This document shows, piece after piece, positions 55,132 to 64,000 of a stretch of 64,000 nt of DNA. Source of the DNA: Flammeovirgaceae bacterium SG7u.111. Its GTDB lineage: Bacteria > Bacteroidota > Bacteroidia > Cytophagales > Flammeovirgaceae. Where the stretch lies: positions 6,029,635 to 6,093,634 of the forward strand of contig CP139021.1 in assembly GCA_034044135.1 (NCBI GenBank), written 5' to 3'. Made by a program: the position numbers and the translations under genes. The notes under the pieces were generated by a model, which saw only the letters and a program-made list of their open reading frames with translations, had not been told where the DNA came from and ran no database searches. How positions within the stretch are numbered: position 1 is the first letter of the stretch; every line of letters starts with the position of its first letter.

Positions 55132-56673
55132 TTATAGTTTAAATCGTAAAAAACCGGCGGCAAATGGTACGGTACTACCGCCGAAGTCGCCAAAGAATGT
55201 CGTGATATCACGAGTGGCAATCCCCGTTTCGTAAAAGCCTTTTCTCGCCATATAAGTAATACCAGCAGGTAGATTGACCTTCGAATCGTTATTTCCACCA
55301 AAGTTGAACCCTGTAGAAACCTTGATTATTTTGCTTACTCTAAAATCACCACCAACAGCATATAGTGGCTTTTCGAGGTTACCTGCTATCCTATTTCTCG
55401 GGACTACTACATCAATCCCCACATGGAAGGTTCGGTAAATTTCATAGCTTCCGCCCAAACGGATAGTACTTGGAAGTTCTTGTGTTATACTGCTAGACCC
55501 TTCCCATGAAAACGGTGATTTGTCCCCCGCAAACTGGAACGCACCTTGGCTACTGGCTAGCAAGTTATAGTTATCAAATCCGGCTCCGGCAAATTGAACC
55601 AATTTTCCATCGGTTACTTCATACACATTTCCATCCCATTTTATATTACCCAAATTGGTGATGGCCAAGCCTACATATAAGTTTCTTTTTATGCGCATCG
55701 TAATACCAAAATCAAGCCCATATCCTTTACCAACTGGGTTTGGAGTTGCCAACATATTGAACGTACTTACTTGATTGGAAGGCTCAAAGGTAGGGTTTGT
55801 AACTTCAAGAGAGTCGCCAAAACTCAGCCCAAAATCGGAAGACATAGAAATATTGGAAGAAACAAGTTCACCATTTTGAGCAGCAAGCTCTATAAGCATC
55901 ATACCTTGGATATACCTCACTCCCAAACCGGCGTAAAGTGAAAAATCATAGGTTTCTACTAATTGTTTTCCATAACTCAGGTTAATTTCTCTAAACCAAG
56001 AACTTGAAATTCTAGAACCGTCCAAAATATCGGAATAGTTACTGGCATTATCGTCACTTAAAAATAAGCCATTCACTACTTGATCGAGCGTTTCTTGCGA
56101 AAGCTCGGTCATACCTTCATTGGAAGGGTGTCTTGGGTTGGAAATTACACTACCGTCAGACAGCAATAATTTGGGAAAATAGCCGGCAGAAGCGCCCATA
56201 AAAGCAATTTCCGCAGCATTTTCATTTATTTGGGTATAAAGCTGAATCCTGTCTCTTATACTAAAGGCAACTCCCTGATTATTGGGCAATTGCAAACCAA
56301 TACCAATTAGCATCACATCCGCATTGAGGGAAATAGCCGTATTAGCCAGTTTATTCGCAGCAAGCTGTTTTTGTTCTGCGGTAAACTGAACATCTGTGGA
56401 TTTGAACATCGCATCGAATAATTCTTTCCTGCTCATAGCCTCTGAAAAGAAAGTGGTATTCATCTCCAAAAAACCGATGGTTAGCTTAGGATCCCTAAAG
56501 CTTTTATGAAAGCCTAGATTAGCAGGATTGATACCGATAGTTTGATAATCGGTAGTGAAAGTAGTAGCCACCCCCCCCCGACCAGGAGCCGAGAATGCTG
56601 TGGATTCCATTTGTGCCAGTAATTTTCCGGTTGAAACAAGCAGCATCAACAAAATGGCAAACTGCTTCAGCAT
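55132..56673 (-). CDS. DUF5723 outer-membrane barrel-like protein
   Basis: 513 residues: signal peptide (MLKQFAILLMLLVSTGKLLAQ) then a beta-rich protein with alternating hydrophobic strands and a terminal aromatic strand (FAAGFLRFKL), as in outer-membrane barrels. It matches the DUF5723 pattern of Bacteroidota (INPANLGF near the N-terminus). Function unknown. Codons 31-34 contain a run of nine G residues, which could cause slippage. Confidence 0.8.
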   Translation of the reverse strand: MLKQFAILLMLLVSTGKLLAQMESTAFSAPGRGGVATTFTTDYQTIGINPANLGFHKSFRDPKLTIGFLEMNTTFFSEAMSRKELFDAMFKSTDVQFTAEQKQLAANKLANTAISLNADVMLIGIGLQLPNNQGVAFSIRDRIQLYTQINENAAEIAFMGASAGYFPKLLLSDGSVISNPRHPSNEGMTELSQETLDQVVNGLFLSDDNASNYSDILDGSRISSSWFREINLSYGKQLVETYDFSLYAGLGVRYIQGMMLIELAAQNGELVSSNISMSSDFGLSFGDSLEVTNPTFEPSNQVSTFNMLATPNPVGKGYGLDFGITMRIKRNLYVGLAITNLGNIKWDGNVYEVTDGKLVQFAGAGFDNYNLLASSQGAFQFAGDKSPFSWEGSSSITQELPSTIRLGGSYEIYRTFHVGIDVVVPRNRIAGNLEKPLYAVGGDFRVSKIIKVSTGFNFGGNNDSKVNLPAGITYMARKGFYETGIATRDITTFFGDFGGSTVPFAAGFLRFKL

Positions 56674-56865
56674 AATTTATTAGTTAGTTTGTATAACAGG
56701 AGCTCCTGATTAGTGTATAAAATAGCTTTGGACCTGGAAAGATTTCCAAAGGAACTTAACCTGAATTAAAATTGAGTACGATATTTCAAAGTTGATAACG
56801 CCAGCTTTTTCCTGTTCTTATTGACTGGGTACAGAAAGAAAAAATATTCCGAAGCAGAGTAGAGT

Positions 56866-57015
56866 TTACTTTTTCTTAGCAATTTCAATTTTCACTATGT
56901 TGAAAGGTCTATGTGCCAATAAAGTGAAGCCATTTATTTCCAATATTTCTGCTACTTTTTCAGGTGAAAAATATGTTTTACGATAAGAACTCACTTTTTG
57001 ATCCCAATTTTCTAT
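56866..57015 (-). pseudogene. Methyltransferase-like C-terminal remnant
   Basis: The minus strand keeps 49 codons and a stop that read as the end of a protein resembling a class I SAM-dependent methyltransferase: RKTYFSPEKVAEILEINGF then HRPFNIVKIEIAKKK. An in-frame TAA precedes the segment and no start codon is suitable. The rest of the 425-base gap holds nothing else I can support. Confidence 0.4.
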
Positions 57016-57098
57016 TTACAACAGGTCTTCACACAAAAACAAAGCTCTTGATGTACTTATAAGTAAGTATAAATGCTGATTATTAAGAACACTCAAGT

Positions 57099-58760
57099 TT
57101 AAAACCGCTGTCCATCCGCTTCTAATCTTGCTTTTAATTTTTCATACGCAACATCTTGAACAGGTTGTTTGTCATCAATAGCGATGCAAGCCGCCGCAGC
57201 CGCACTTTGCCCCAAAATCATGAATACTGGCTCCATCCTGATAGAACCAAAAGCAATGTGTGAGCTAGATACACATATCGAAACTAGCAAGTTTTCGCAT
57301 TCTTCTTTTTTAGGAATAAGTGAGCCGTAAGATATTTGGTAAGGGTTTTTGGGGTGTACGCCAATATCCCCTTCATTTTGCACAAAACCATCGGGCTTTA
57401 TATACCGCTGGGTATTGTGCGAATCGAGGGCGTACGAACCCATCCCCACAGGATTTGGCACTGGTTTTCTTCCCATCACCTCATTTTCCGTCATCACAAA
57501 TTCGCCAATCATCCTACGAGCCTCTCTCACATAAATTTGGTGTGGCCAATTTCCGTTATCCGTAAATTCATCTTTTGCTAAGCCCCACTTCTGCATTTCC
57601 TCCCTAATTTCGGCAGGTACTCGTTCATCGGTCGTCATAAAATACAGCAAACCTTTTTGGTAGACTTCGTGCTCTTTTATAATTTCCATTCTCCGTTCGT
57701 AGCTAGCATCAGGATAATCGTAGTTCATCCCAATATTATCGGTGCTAAAAGGTCCATGGTTGTTTGTATCTGTCTTTTTGTTGGGTATGGGGTCATACTT
57801 GCGGAACAACTCTCTCCACCCCGAGTCAAAAACCCTTGCCAGCAGTTCATACTGTGCAGGGTCGTAGCCTTCGGGCTTGGCAAAAGCTATGCGGTTATCT
57901 GGATGTTGGGTAAGGCACATACGGAAGCAATATGCCTGCACTTTATCGTCCCCTTGCCCGTATTCGCCAGGATGCTCGGTAGAAATCCTTGGCAACACCC
58001 CACTGCTTGGGTCGCCAGGGATTTTATACGGATCTATGTCCGACTTGAAATGATGGTCATGATGCAAGACACCAGTCTGAACTCCGTTCCATTCTTCTCC
58101 ATAGACACTGTTTGCCTCTCTGCCCACATGATAGCTCACCCCCGCAGAAGCCAATAAGTCACCCTCATACGTAGCATCAATGAACATTTTTCCTGCAAAC
58201 TCTTTCCCGCTCAATGTCTGTATTGAGACTATTTTTCCACCTTCTTTCTCAAGCCCGTGCTCCCTGTCTAGCCATTCATCTCGGTACACTTTTATACTAT
58301 TCTCCTTCACAAACTGTTCAAAAATATTTTCTGCTACGTGGGGTTCAAAAATCCACATGGTCCGATCTGTGCCATCCATAGCCCGCGTGCCTTGACCTTT
58401 GTTGCCATACGCATCTTTTTCTTGCCATTTCCACGCCTTTGGAGTATTGTAATGCAGGTACACTCGATGGTAAAACTCCCTTGCCAAGCCACCAATTACC
58501 GATTTGTTGCCTGTGTCGGTCCAGCCCAAGCCACCAGAAGAAAGCCCTCCCAAATGCGTATCGGGGGACACCATTACCACAGATTTGCCCATTTTGGCAA
58601 CTTGTACCGCAGCCATCACCGCAGCAGATGTTCCCCCATAGATCACCACATCGACAGTGACTCTATTTGGGTTTTCCTCATTTTCATTTGTAGCTTTTGG
58701 AGAACAGGAAATAATTAAAAACAGGAGGGCAGCAACTAAAACAGTTGATTTCATTTTCAT
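57099..58760 (-). CDS. FAD-dependent oxidoreductase lipoprotein
   Basis: 553 residues with lipobox IISC and the FAD_oxidored (PF12831-like) fold. The dinucleotide motif is DVVIYGGTSAAVMAAVQVAKMGKSVVMVSP, and LGGLSSGGLGWTD and FIDATYEGDLLASAGVSYHVGRE are family blocks. These proteins often accompany polysaccharide or glycoside degradation (xanthan lyase-like annotation is common), but no such cluster is here. Substrate unknown. Confidence 0.88.
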   Translation of the reverse strand: MKMKSTVLVAALLFLIISCSPKATNENEENPNRVTVDVVIYGGTSAAVMAAVQVAKMGKSVVMVSPDTHLGGLSSGGLGWTDTGNKSVIGGLAREFYHRVYLHYNTPKAWKWQEKDAYGNKGQGTRAMDGTDRTMWIFEPHVAENIFEQFVKENSIKVYRDEWLDREHGLEKEGGKIVSIQTLSGKEFAGKMFIDATYEGDLLASAGVSYHVGREANSVYGEEWNGVQTGVLHHDHHFKSDIDPYKIPGDPSSGVLPRISTEHPGEYGQGDDKVQAYCFRMCLTQHPDNRIAFAKPEGYDPAQYELLARVFDSGWRELFRKYDPIPNKKTDTNNHGPFSTDNIGMNYDYPDASYERRMEIIKEHEVYQKGLLYFMTTDERVPAEIREEMQKWGLAKDEFTDNGNWPHQIYVREARRMIGEFVMTENEVMGRKPVPNPVGMGSYALDSHNTQRYIKPDGFVQNEGDIGVHPKNPYQISYGSLIPKKEECENLLVSICVSSSHIAFGSIRMEPVFMILGQSAAAAACIAIDDKQPVQDVAYEKLKARLEADGQRF

Positions 58761-58954
58761 ATTAAGAGATAGTTGATATGTGAAGAATAAAAAAAAAACA
58801 AAAAGTAGTTCAGAATTTTACTCCTATGTTATACTGGAAATATAAAAAGAAAATACCTATTAGCTTTTCAAAAACAGCCTTGTTTTAAGAAAGCCCTACT
58901 ACTTTCTTCCTCTTTCTTTACCTTAGTAATGAAGCACTACTACTTATAAGTTGT

Positions 58955-58962
58955 TATTTTTG
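58955..58962 (+). promoter_or_regulatory. -7 promoter element of the nicotinate phosphoribosyltransferase gene
   Basis: TATTTTTG matches TAnnTTTG, 28 bases before the start codon. Confidence 0.35.
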
Positions 58963-58990
58963 GCAAAAAAAACCATTATCCCAACCTCAA

Positions 58991-60469
58991 ATGAAACTGA
59001 CTCAAGACCTATATCGCTCTTCACTCGCTCTTTTTACCGATTTCTACCAGCTCACAATGACCTATGGTTATTGGAAAACGGGTATGACGGACAAGGAGGC
59101 TTCCTTCAACCTTTATTTTAGGAACAATCCATTTAAAGGTGGTTTTACCATAGCTTGTGGGCTAGAATATGTGATAGATTATTTGGAAAGTTTCAAGTTT
59201 GAACCTTCAGATTTGGAATATTTGGCCACCATAGAAGGAAATGATGGAAAAAAGCTTTTTGAAAAAGAGTTCCTAGATTTTTTGGCTGACCTCAAGTTTG
59301 AATGCGATATAGATGCCATGCCCGAAGGTACGGTGGCTTTTCCTTACGAACCGCTCATCCGCATTACGGGACCACTTTACCAGTGCCAACTACTGGAAAC
59401 ACCTTTGCTCAACATCGTAAATTTTCAAAGTTTAATTGCTACAAAAGCCTCTCGCTTGCACCAAGCTGCCAAAGGCGAGCCTGTGCTAGAATTTGGGATG
59501 CGCAGAGCACAAGGGATTGACGGGGCATTGGCGGCAAGTAGGGCTGCCTATATTGGCGGGGCTTCTTCTACCTCTAACGTGCTGGCAGGCAAGCTTTTTA
59601 ATATTCCTGTAAAAGGGACACATGCTCATAGTTGGGTGATGTCTTTCGACTCAGAAATGGAAGCTTTTGATGCCTATGCCAAGGCTATGCCCAATAACTG
59701 CGTCTTTTTGGTGGATACGTACAACACGCTGGAAGGTGTGAAAATAGCGATTGAAGCTGGTAAAAAACTAAGGCAACAAGGCTACGAAATGACAGGGATT
59801 CGCCTTGACTCGGGTGACTTGGCATACCTCAGCATAGAAGCTCGGAAAATGCTCGATGAAGCAGGTTTTGAAAAAGCGGTAATAGTTGCCAGCAACGATC
59901 TTGATGAAAATATTATCACCAGTTTGAAAGCACAGCAAGATGCCAAAGTGAATGTTTGGGGCGTTGGCACTAAACTAGCCACAGCCTACGACCAGCCCGC
60001 TTTGGGTGGGGTTTACAAAGTATCCGCAGTAAGAAAAGGAGAAGGTTGGGATTATAAAATCAAGCTCTCCGAACAGTCGACCAAAACTTCAAACCCGGGT
60101 ATCCAACAGGTGAAAAGATTTTATATAAACGGTCAAGCTAACGCTGACATGATATATAATGAAGCAGAACCTTTGCCAACAAAAAAAGTATCGATAGTCG
60201 ATCCCTTGGATAGTACGAGAAGGAAAAAAATAAAATTAGATGAAATCGAGTCCAAAGATCTACTCGTTCCCATATTCAAAAAAGGGAAATTGGTCTATGA
60301 TTTGCCTAAGATTGCAGAAATTAAAAATACAGTTCAAGAAGAGCTTTCCACATTCCACAGTAGTATCAGGAGGTTTAGCAACCCCCACAGCTATCCTGTA
60401 GGGTTGGAAAAAGGACTTTACAAACTTCGGACATCCCTCGCTCTAAAATTACGAGGAGATGATGAATAG
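58991..60469 (+). CDS. pncB: Nicotinate phosphoribosyltransferase
   Basis: First enzyme of the Preiss-Handler NAD salvage pathway, joining nicotinate and PRPP. 492 residues. Family blocks are TDFYQLTMTYGYWK at the N-terminus, EFGMRRAQG, GTHAHSWVMSF (the phospho-histidine loop) and GIRLDSGDLAYLS. The long form with the C-terminal extension is the usual bacterial type. Confidence 0.93.
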   Translation: MKLTQDLYRSSLALFTDFYQLTMTYGYWKTGMTDKEASFNLYFRNNPFKGGFTIACGLEYVIDYLESFKFEPSDLEYLATIEGNDGKKLFEKEFLDFLADLKFECDIDAMPEGTVAFPYEPLIRITGPLYQCQLLETPLLNIVNFQSLIATKASRLHQAAKGEPVLEFGMRRAQGIDGALAASRAAYIGGASSTSNVLAGKLFNIPVKGTHAHSWVMSFDSEMEAFDAYAKAMPNNCVFLVDTYNTLEGVKIAIEAGKKLRQQGYEMTGIRLDSGDLAYLSIEARKMLDEAGFEKAVIVASNDLDENIITSLKAQQDAKVNVWGVGTKLATAYDQPALGGVYKVSAVRKGEGWDYKIKLSEQSTKTSNPGIQQVKRFYINGQANADMIYNEAEPLPTKKVSIVDPLDSTRRKKIKLDEIESKDLLVPIFKKGKLVYDLPKIAEIKNTVQEELSTFHSSIRRFSNPHSYPVGLEKGLYKLRTSLALKLRGDDE

Positions 60470-60818
60470 GGAAAAAAGGCATGTGACTATCCTATCAAAA
60501 AAAAGCTTTTTCCCCACAGTGGATGGATGATAAAAATAACATTTGGTATTCCCGATAGCTCGGGCTTGCTTTGATTTTTTAGTAGCAAATACTATATTTT
60601 TGTAGAGAGATTAGAATGGAATTTCACTTTCTTTTGTCTATTTGAATAAAATATGACAATTTTAATTAAACAAATCCAACAGCAAACTATAAGTAACTGA
60701 TAGTTAATGCTTTTTAAAGCTTTCCTTAAAGAACAAAATCTGATTGAGAATTGCATTAAAATAAGGTCAAGCGCTATTGATTATTTTTTTGAAGAAAGCA
60801 TAAAAACACAGAAGATAA
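60470..60818. other. Gene-free gap before ftsK
   Basis: 349 bases. A short hairpin CCCGA-TAGC-TCGGG near 60550 followed by a T-rich stretch may end the upstream transcript. A TATTTTTG element lies near 60595 but about 220 bases from the next start. No gene. Confidence 0.4.
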
Positions 60819-63302
60819 ATGGCAAAAAAAACAAATACATATAGAGGCAAGAAGAAGAACAAGGGGACGAAAGATTTTATGGACGGGAAAAAAATCAGCT
60901 TCAGCTTTTTGGAAGACCGCCGTTTCAAATTGAGCGTAGGGCTTTTGGTATTGATCTACTCGCTATTTCTGTTTCTATCGCTCCTTTCTTTCGTATTTTC
61001 TGGGCAAAGCGACCAAAGTGTTGTTGAGTCGTTGAGCTTTGGGGAATTAATCACCTCGGGCAAAGAAGTTAAAAACTGGCTAGGCCTCACTGGCGCATGG
61101 ATGGCTCACTTGTTTGTGTACAAATGGTTTGGTATCGCCTCTGTCCTACTTGTCCCTTTGCTTTTTTCTTACGGAATAGAGTCTGTTTTTAAAAAGAGAA
61201 TTTTCCCACTAAAGCCTGCTTTTCAGTTAGCAGTATTTTCCATGCTATGGATCAGCCTGCTTATGGGCTATTTTGTCCATATATCCGACCAGCCAAACAA
61301 CCTCAATTTCCTCTGCGGAGGCATCGGTCTTCGAGTAGCCGAGGTTTTTGATAGCCTCATAGGCTGGGGAACTATATTTTTCTTGATCTTCTCCATGGGT
61401 GTTTTCTTGATTTACTTCGTACAAAACACCGAATCGTTGAAAAAACTATGGCCATTTGGTAAGAAAGAAGAGCAAGAGAAAGCTGCTGGAGAAGAAGGAA
61501 CTGAAGGCGATTTGGAAGATGAACTTGGAATGGAGCAAGAAGGTAACCTCCAAGAAGACGAAATGGAAATGGGGACTTCAATGGTGCTGAGCACAAATAC
61601 TAGTTTGCAACCAGCCTCGCCGAAGCCTCCTACTCCTTCGGATAAAAAGCAACCAGCTGAGCTTGATTTCAGTGTAGAAGATAAAACTGAGTTTTCTGAA
61701 GCACAAGTAGAGGTTTCTAACCAATTGCCACCGCCTCCGTTGGGGCAAGGGAATGGTGTTTCTGGGGAACAACTTACCATAGAGGATGGCGATCTGTATG
61801 ACCCTACCCTCGACTTGGCAAGGTATGAAAAACCCCCGCTCGAGCTCCTAAAAGACGCTGGTCCTAGCAAGGTAAAAGTAACCACGGAAGAACTTCAGCA
61901 AAATAAAGACAGGATTGTTGAAACCCTCAACAACTTTAAAATAGGAATCTCTTCTATAAAAGCGACAATTGGCCCTACGGTTACGTTGTACGAAATAGTG
62001 CCAGAAGCTGGGGTCAAAATCTCTCGGATCAAAAACTTGGAAGACGATATCGCCCTAAGTTTAGCTGCTTTAGGAATCAGGATCATCGCCCCAATCCCAG
62101 GAAAAGGAACGATTGGTATTGAAGTACCAAACAAGAACAGGGAGATGGTGTCCATCCGATCTATTCTTTCTACCGAAAAGTTCCAAAATACCAAGAGAGA
62201 GCTTCCCGTAGCTTTAGGGAAAACTATTTCCAACGAGGTGTTTATTTCCGATTTGAGCAAAATGCCTCACTTGCTTATGGCAGGTGCTACCGGTCAGGGT
62301 AAGTCGGTTGGGCTGAACGTCATCATCGCATCGTTGCTTTATGCGAAGCACCCAGCCGAGTTGAAGTTTGTGCTGATTGACCCTAAAAAAGTGGAACTTT
62401 CCCTTTTCAATAAGATCGAGCAGCACTATTTGGCTTCTTTACCCGATTCGGAAGAAGCCATCATTACCGATACTAAAAAAGCAGTTGGCGTCTTGAACTC
62501 CCTCTGCAACGAAATGGATATTCGTTACAACTTGCTCAAAAATGCAGGCTGCCGAAACCTGAAAGAATACAATACAAAGTTCAAGCAAAGAAAACTGAAC
62601 CCCGAAAGAGGTCACCGCTTCTTGCCTTATATCGTGCTGCTTATGGATGAGCTTGCCGATTTGATGATGGTGGCTGGCAAAGAAGTGGAAATGCCCATTG
62701 CAAGGCTTGCACAGCTCGCTAGGGCAATCGGTATCCATTTGGTAATAGCTACACAGCGCCCTTCGGTAGACGTGATCACAGGTATTATCAAAGCCAACTT
62801 CCCTGCCCGCTTGTCCTTTAGGGTGAGTTCAAAAGTCGACTCAAGAACTATTTTGGATACGAGCGGTGCAGAACAATTGATAGGTATGGGAGATATGCTC
62901 CTTTCCAACGGATCGGAAATCATCCGACTACAATGTGCCTTCATAGATACTGAGGAAATTGACAGGATTTGTGACCATATTGGTGATCAGCAGGGCTACG
63001 ACACAGCTTACCAACTTCCTGAATACGAATCGGAAGATGAGGGTGGCGTAAAAGCGTTTGATATTAACCAACGAGATGCACTGTTTGAAGATGCGGCAAG
63101 GTTGCTCGTCCTTCACCAGCAGGGAAGTACTTCTTTGGTACAAAGAAAACTGAGCCTTGGCTACAACCGTGCGGGTAGAATTATTGACCAGTTAGAAGCT
63201 GCCGGAATTGTCGGTCCTTTTGAGGGGAGCAAAGCTCGTCAAGTACTTATGAACGACCAAGATCTGGAAATTTTCCTAAGTACATTAACCAATAGAGGCT
63301 AG
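60819..63302 (+). CDS. ftsK: FtsK/SpoIIIE DNA translocase
   Basis: Septum-located motor that moves chromosome ends and activates XerCD recombination. 827 residues: four N-terminal helices (about 35-205), an acidic linker (about 210-335), the ATPase motor with Walker A GATGQGKS (489-496) and Walker B YIVLLMDELADLMM, and the gamma winged-helix domain (about 750-815; VQRKLSLGYNRAGRIIDQLE) that reads orienting sequences. The lolA-like gene follows, an arrangement common in Bacteroidota. Confidence 0.96.
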   Translation: MAKKTNTYRGKKKNKGTKDFMDGKKISFSFLEDRRFKLSVGLLVLIYSLFLFLSLLSFVFSGQSDQSVVESLSFGELITSGKEVKNWLGLTGAWMAHLFVYKWFGIASVLLVPLLFSYGIESVFKKRIFPLKPAFQLAVFSMLWISLLMGYFVHISDQPNNLNFLCGGIGLRVAEVFDSLIGWGTIFFLIFSMGVFLIYFVQNTESLKKLWPFGKKEEQEKAAGEEGTEGDLEDELGMEQEGNLQEDEMEMGTSMVLSTNTSLQPASPKPPTPSDKKQPAELDFSVEDKTEFSEAQVEVSNQLPPPPLGQGNGVSGEQLTIEDGDLYDPTLDLARYEKPPLELLKDAGPSKVKVTTEELQQNKDRIVETLNNFKIGISSIKATIGPTVTLYEIVPEAGVKISRIKNLEDDIALSLAALGIRIIAPIPGKGTIGIEVPNKNREMVSIRSILSTEKFQNTKRELPVALGKTISNEVFISDLSKMPHLLMAGATGQGKSVGLNVIIASLLYAKHPAELKFVLIDPKKVELSLFNKIEQHYLASLPDSEEAIITDTKKAVGVLNSLCNEMDIRYNLLKNAGCRNLKEYNTKFKQRKLNPERGHRFLPYIVLLMDELADLMMVAGKEVEMPIARLAQLARAIGIHLVIATQRPSVDVITGIIKANFPARLSFRVSSKVDSRTILDTSGAEQLIGMGDMLLSNGSEIIRLQCAFIDTEEIDRICDHIGDQQGYDTAYQLPEYESEDEGGVKAFDINQRDALFEDAARLLVLHQQGSTSLVQRKLSLGYNRAGRIIDQLEAAGIVGPFEGSKARQVLMNDQDLEIFLSTLTNRG

Positions 63303-63485
63303 GGGCTCATTCTCTTAAAAAATCCTAAATAGGGAAAGATTCATAACTAAATACTTGTTGCCTCGTAAGAACAGTTTGTCATATTCAGAACCAATTGGGC
63401 AAATGCTTGTTCAATGAATACAATGCTTTCTTTTTCAATTAAAAAGTATAAAAAGGAAGCAAACCACATAAAAATTGAAAGTAAG

Positions 63486-64000
63486 ATGAAAAAAATATTA
63501 TTTACGCTCCAGCTACTCGCATTTATGTTCAGCACTGCTTTGGTGTACGGTCAGTACGACCCAAAAGCGAAGTCTATTTTGGATGCGATGAATAAAAAGT
63601 ATAGAGACTTTCCTGCATTTAAAGCAAACTTTAGCTGCACGCTTAGTAGCCCCGAAGGAGCAGATGATACGTTTGAAGGGGAAATTACCGTAAAAGACAA
63701 TAAGTACCGCCTTAACCTAGGTCAACAGGAAGTATACAATGACCTAAGCACAGTTTGGACGCTTTTTAAAGAAGAGCAAGAGGTAACCATCACCACTTTT
63801 GAAAAAGATCCCGAAGACTTACTCCCATCCGATATTTTCGATATCTACAAAGAAGGTTTCAAGTATGTATTTGTAGAAGAGAAAAAAATAGAAGGGAAAA
63901 CGTATGAAATTGTAGAGTTGAGCCCAGAAGATACAGATCTCAAGTTTTATAAAATCAGATTGGAGATCGCCAAAAATGACAAAACCCTCCGCAGCTACGA
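63486..64000 (+). CDS. LolA-like outer-membrane lipoprotein carrier, 3' end missing
   Basis: The first 171 residues are visible. Signal peptide (MKKILFTLQLLAFMFSTALVYGQ) then a LolA-like half barrel (DPKAKSILDAMNKKYRDFPAFKANFSC, EGEITVKDNKYRLNLGQQEVYNDLSTVWTL). LolA carries lipoproteins through the periplasm. It lies 183 bases after ftsK on the same strand. The gene runs off the window. Confidence 0.88.
   Translation, partial: MKKILFTLQLLAFMFSTALVYGQYDPKAKSILDAMNKKYRDFPAFKANFSCTLSSPEGADDTFEGEITVKDNKYRLNLGQQEVYNDLSTVWTLFKEEQEVTITTFEKDPEDLLPSDIFDIYKEGFKYVFVEEKKIEGKTYEIVELSPEDTDLKFYKIRLEIAKNDKTLRSY

Noticed and set aside
58991-60469. A functional link between the NAD salvage gene and the TIR protein
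   Set aside because: They are more than 54 kb apart with ordinary genes between; both touch NAD, but position gives no support.

Overview
The window comes from an AT-rich chromosome of the phylum Bacteroidota, most likely a marine gliding member of the Cytophagales. The evidence is a GldJ-type gliding lipoprotein, a Na+-translocating NADH dehydrogenase subunit (NqrF), a two-helix TonB, DUF4293/DUF5723/DUF4468/TIGR02757 family proteins, the ftsK-lolA gene order, scarce Shine-Dalgarno sequences, and several TAnnTTTG -7 promoter elements. I found no tRNA, rRNA, CRISPR array, insertion sequence or prophage. The window opens inside gapA and closes inside a lolA-like gene.

1-5 kb: 3' end of gapA and its terminator, then a convergent gene for a very large membrane protein with three tandem TIR domains, a transmembrane helix, a long coiled coil and a WD40-like C-terminus. 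This is the most unusual gene in the window. 5-14 kb: DUF4468 protein, APC permease, a gene-free stretch ending in an unassigned terminator (possible small RNA), a soluble multi-PAS histidine kinase, a START-domain protein, a GPP34 protein, a class D beta-lactamase-like lipoprotein, small metabolic or hypothetical proteins, and a GC-rich inverted repeat. 14-24 kb: NatAB-type ABC exporter, nqrF standing alone, DUF3592 protein, mfd, gldJ. 24-28.6 kb: a histidine-kinase remnant, a LytS/LytTR two-component pair, and a YHYH lipoprotein with a small membrane protein. 28.6-38.5 kb: Tat-exported Gfo/Idh/MocA oxidoreductase, GT-C-like membrane protein, MsbA-like ABC exporter, TIGR02757 protein, secreted proteins, HMG-CoA reductase (mevalonate pathway), a 58-residue two-helix membrane protein and a lone HPt domain protein. 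38.5-48 kb: M23 peptidase, TonB, a gene-free region with three direct repeats, M42 peptidase, truA, membrane histidine kinase, second GT-C-like protein. 48-57 kb: S41 peptidase, GNAT, DUF4293, helical-repeat protein, a receiver domain that has lost its phospho-acceptor, lone cytochrome oxidase subunit III-like protein, PyrR-like phosphoribosyltransferase, aldo/keto reductase, and a DUF5723 barrel protein carrying a nine-G tract. 57-64 kb: FAD-dependent oxidoreductase lipoprotein, nicotinate phosphoribosyltransferase, ftsK and partial lolA.

Most genes are housekeeping or stand alone. Clear transcription units are lytS-lytTR (4-bp overlap), natA-natB, the YHYH gene with its downstream membrane gene, and ftsK-lolA. 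Signalling is well represented: three intact histidine kinases, one remnant, one LytTR regulator, one HPt and one pseudo-receiver. Transcript ends are often marked by long, nearly perfect hairpins, many usable in both directions.
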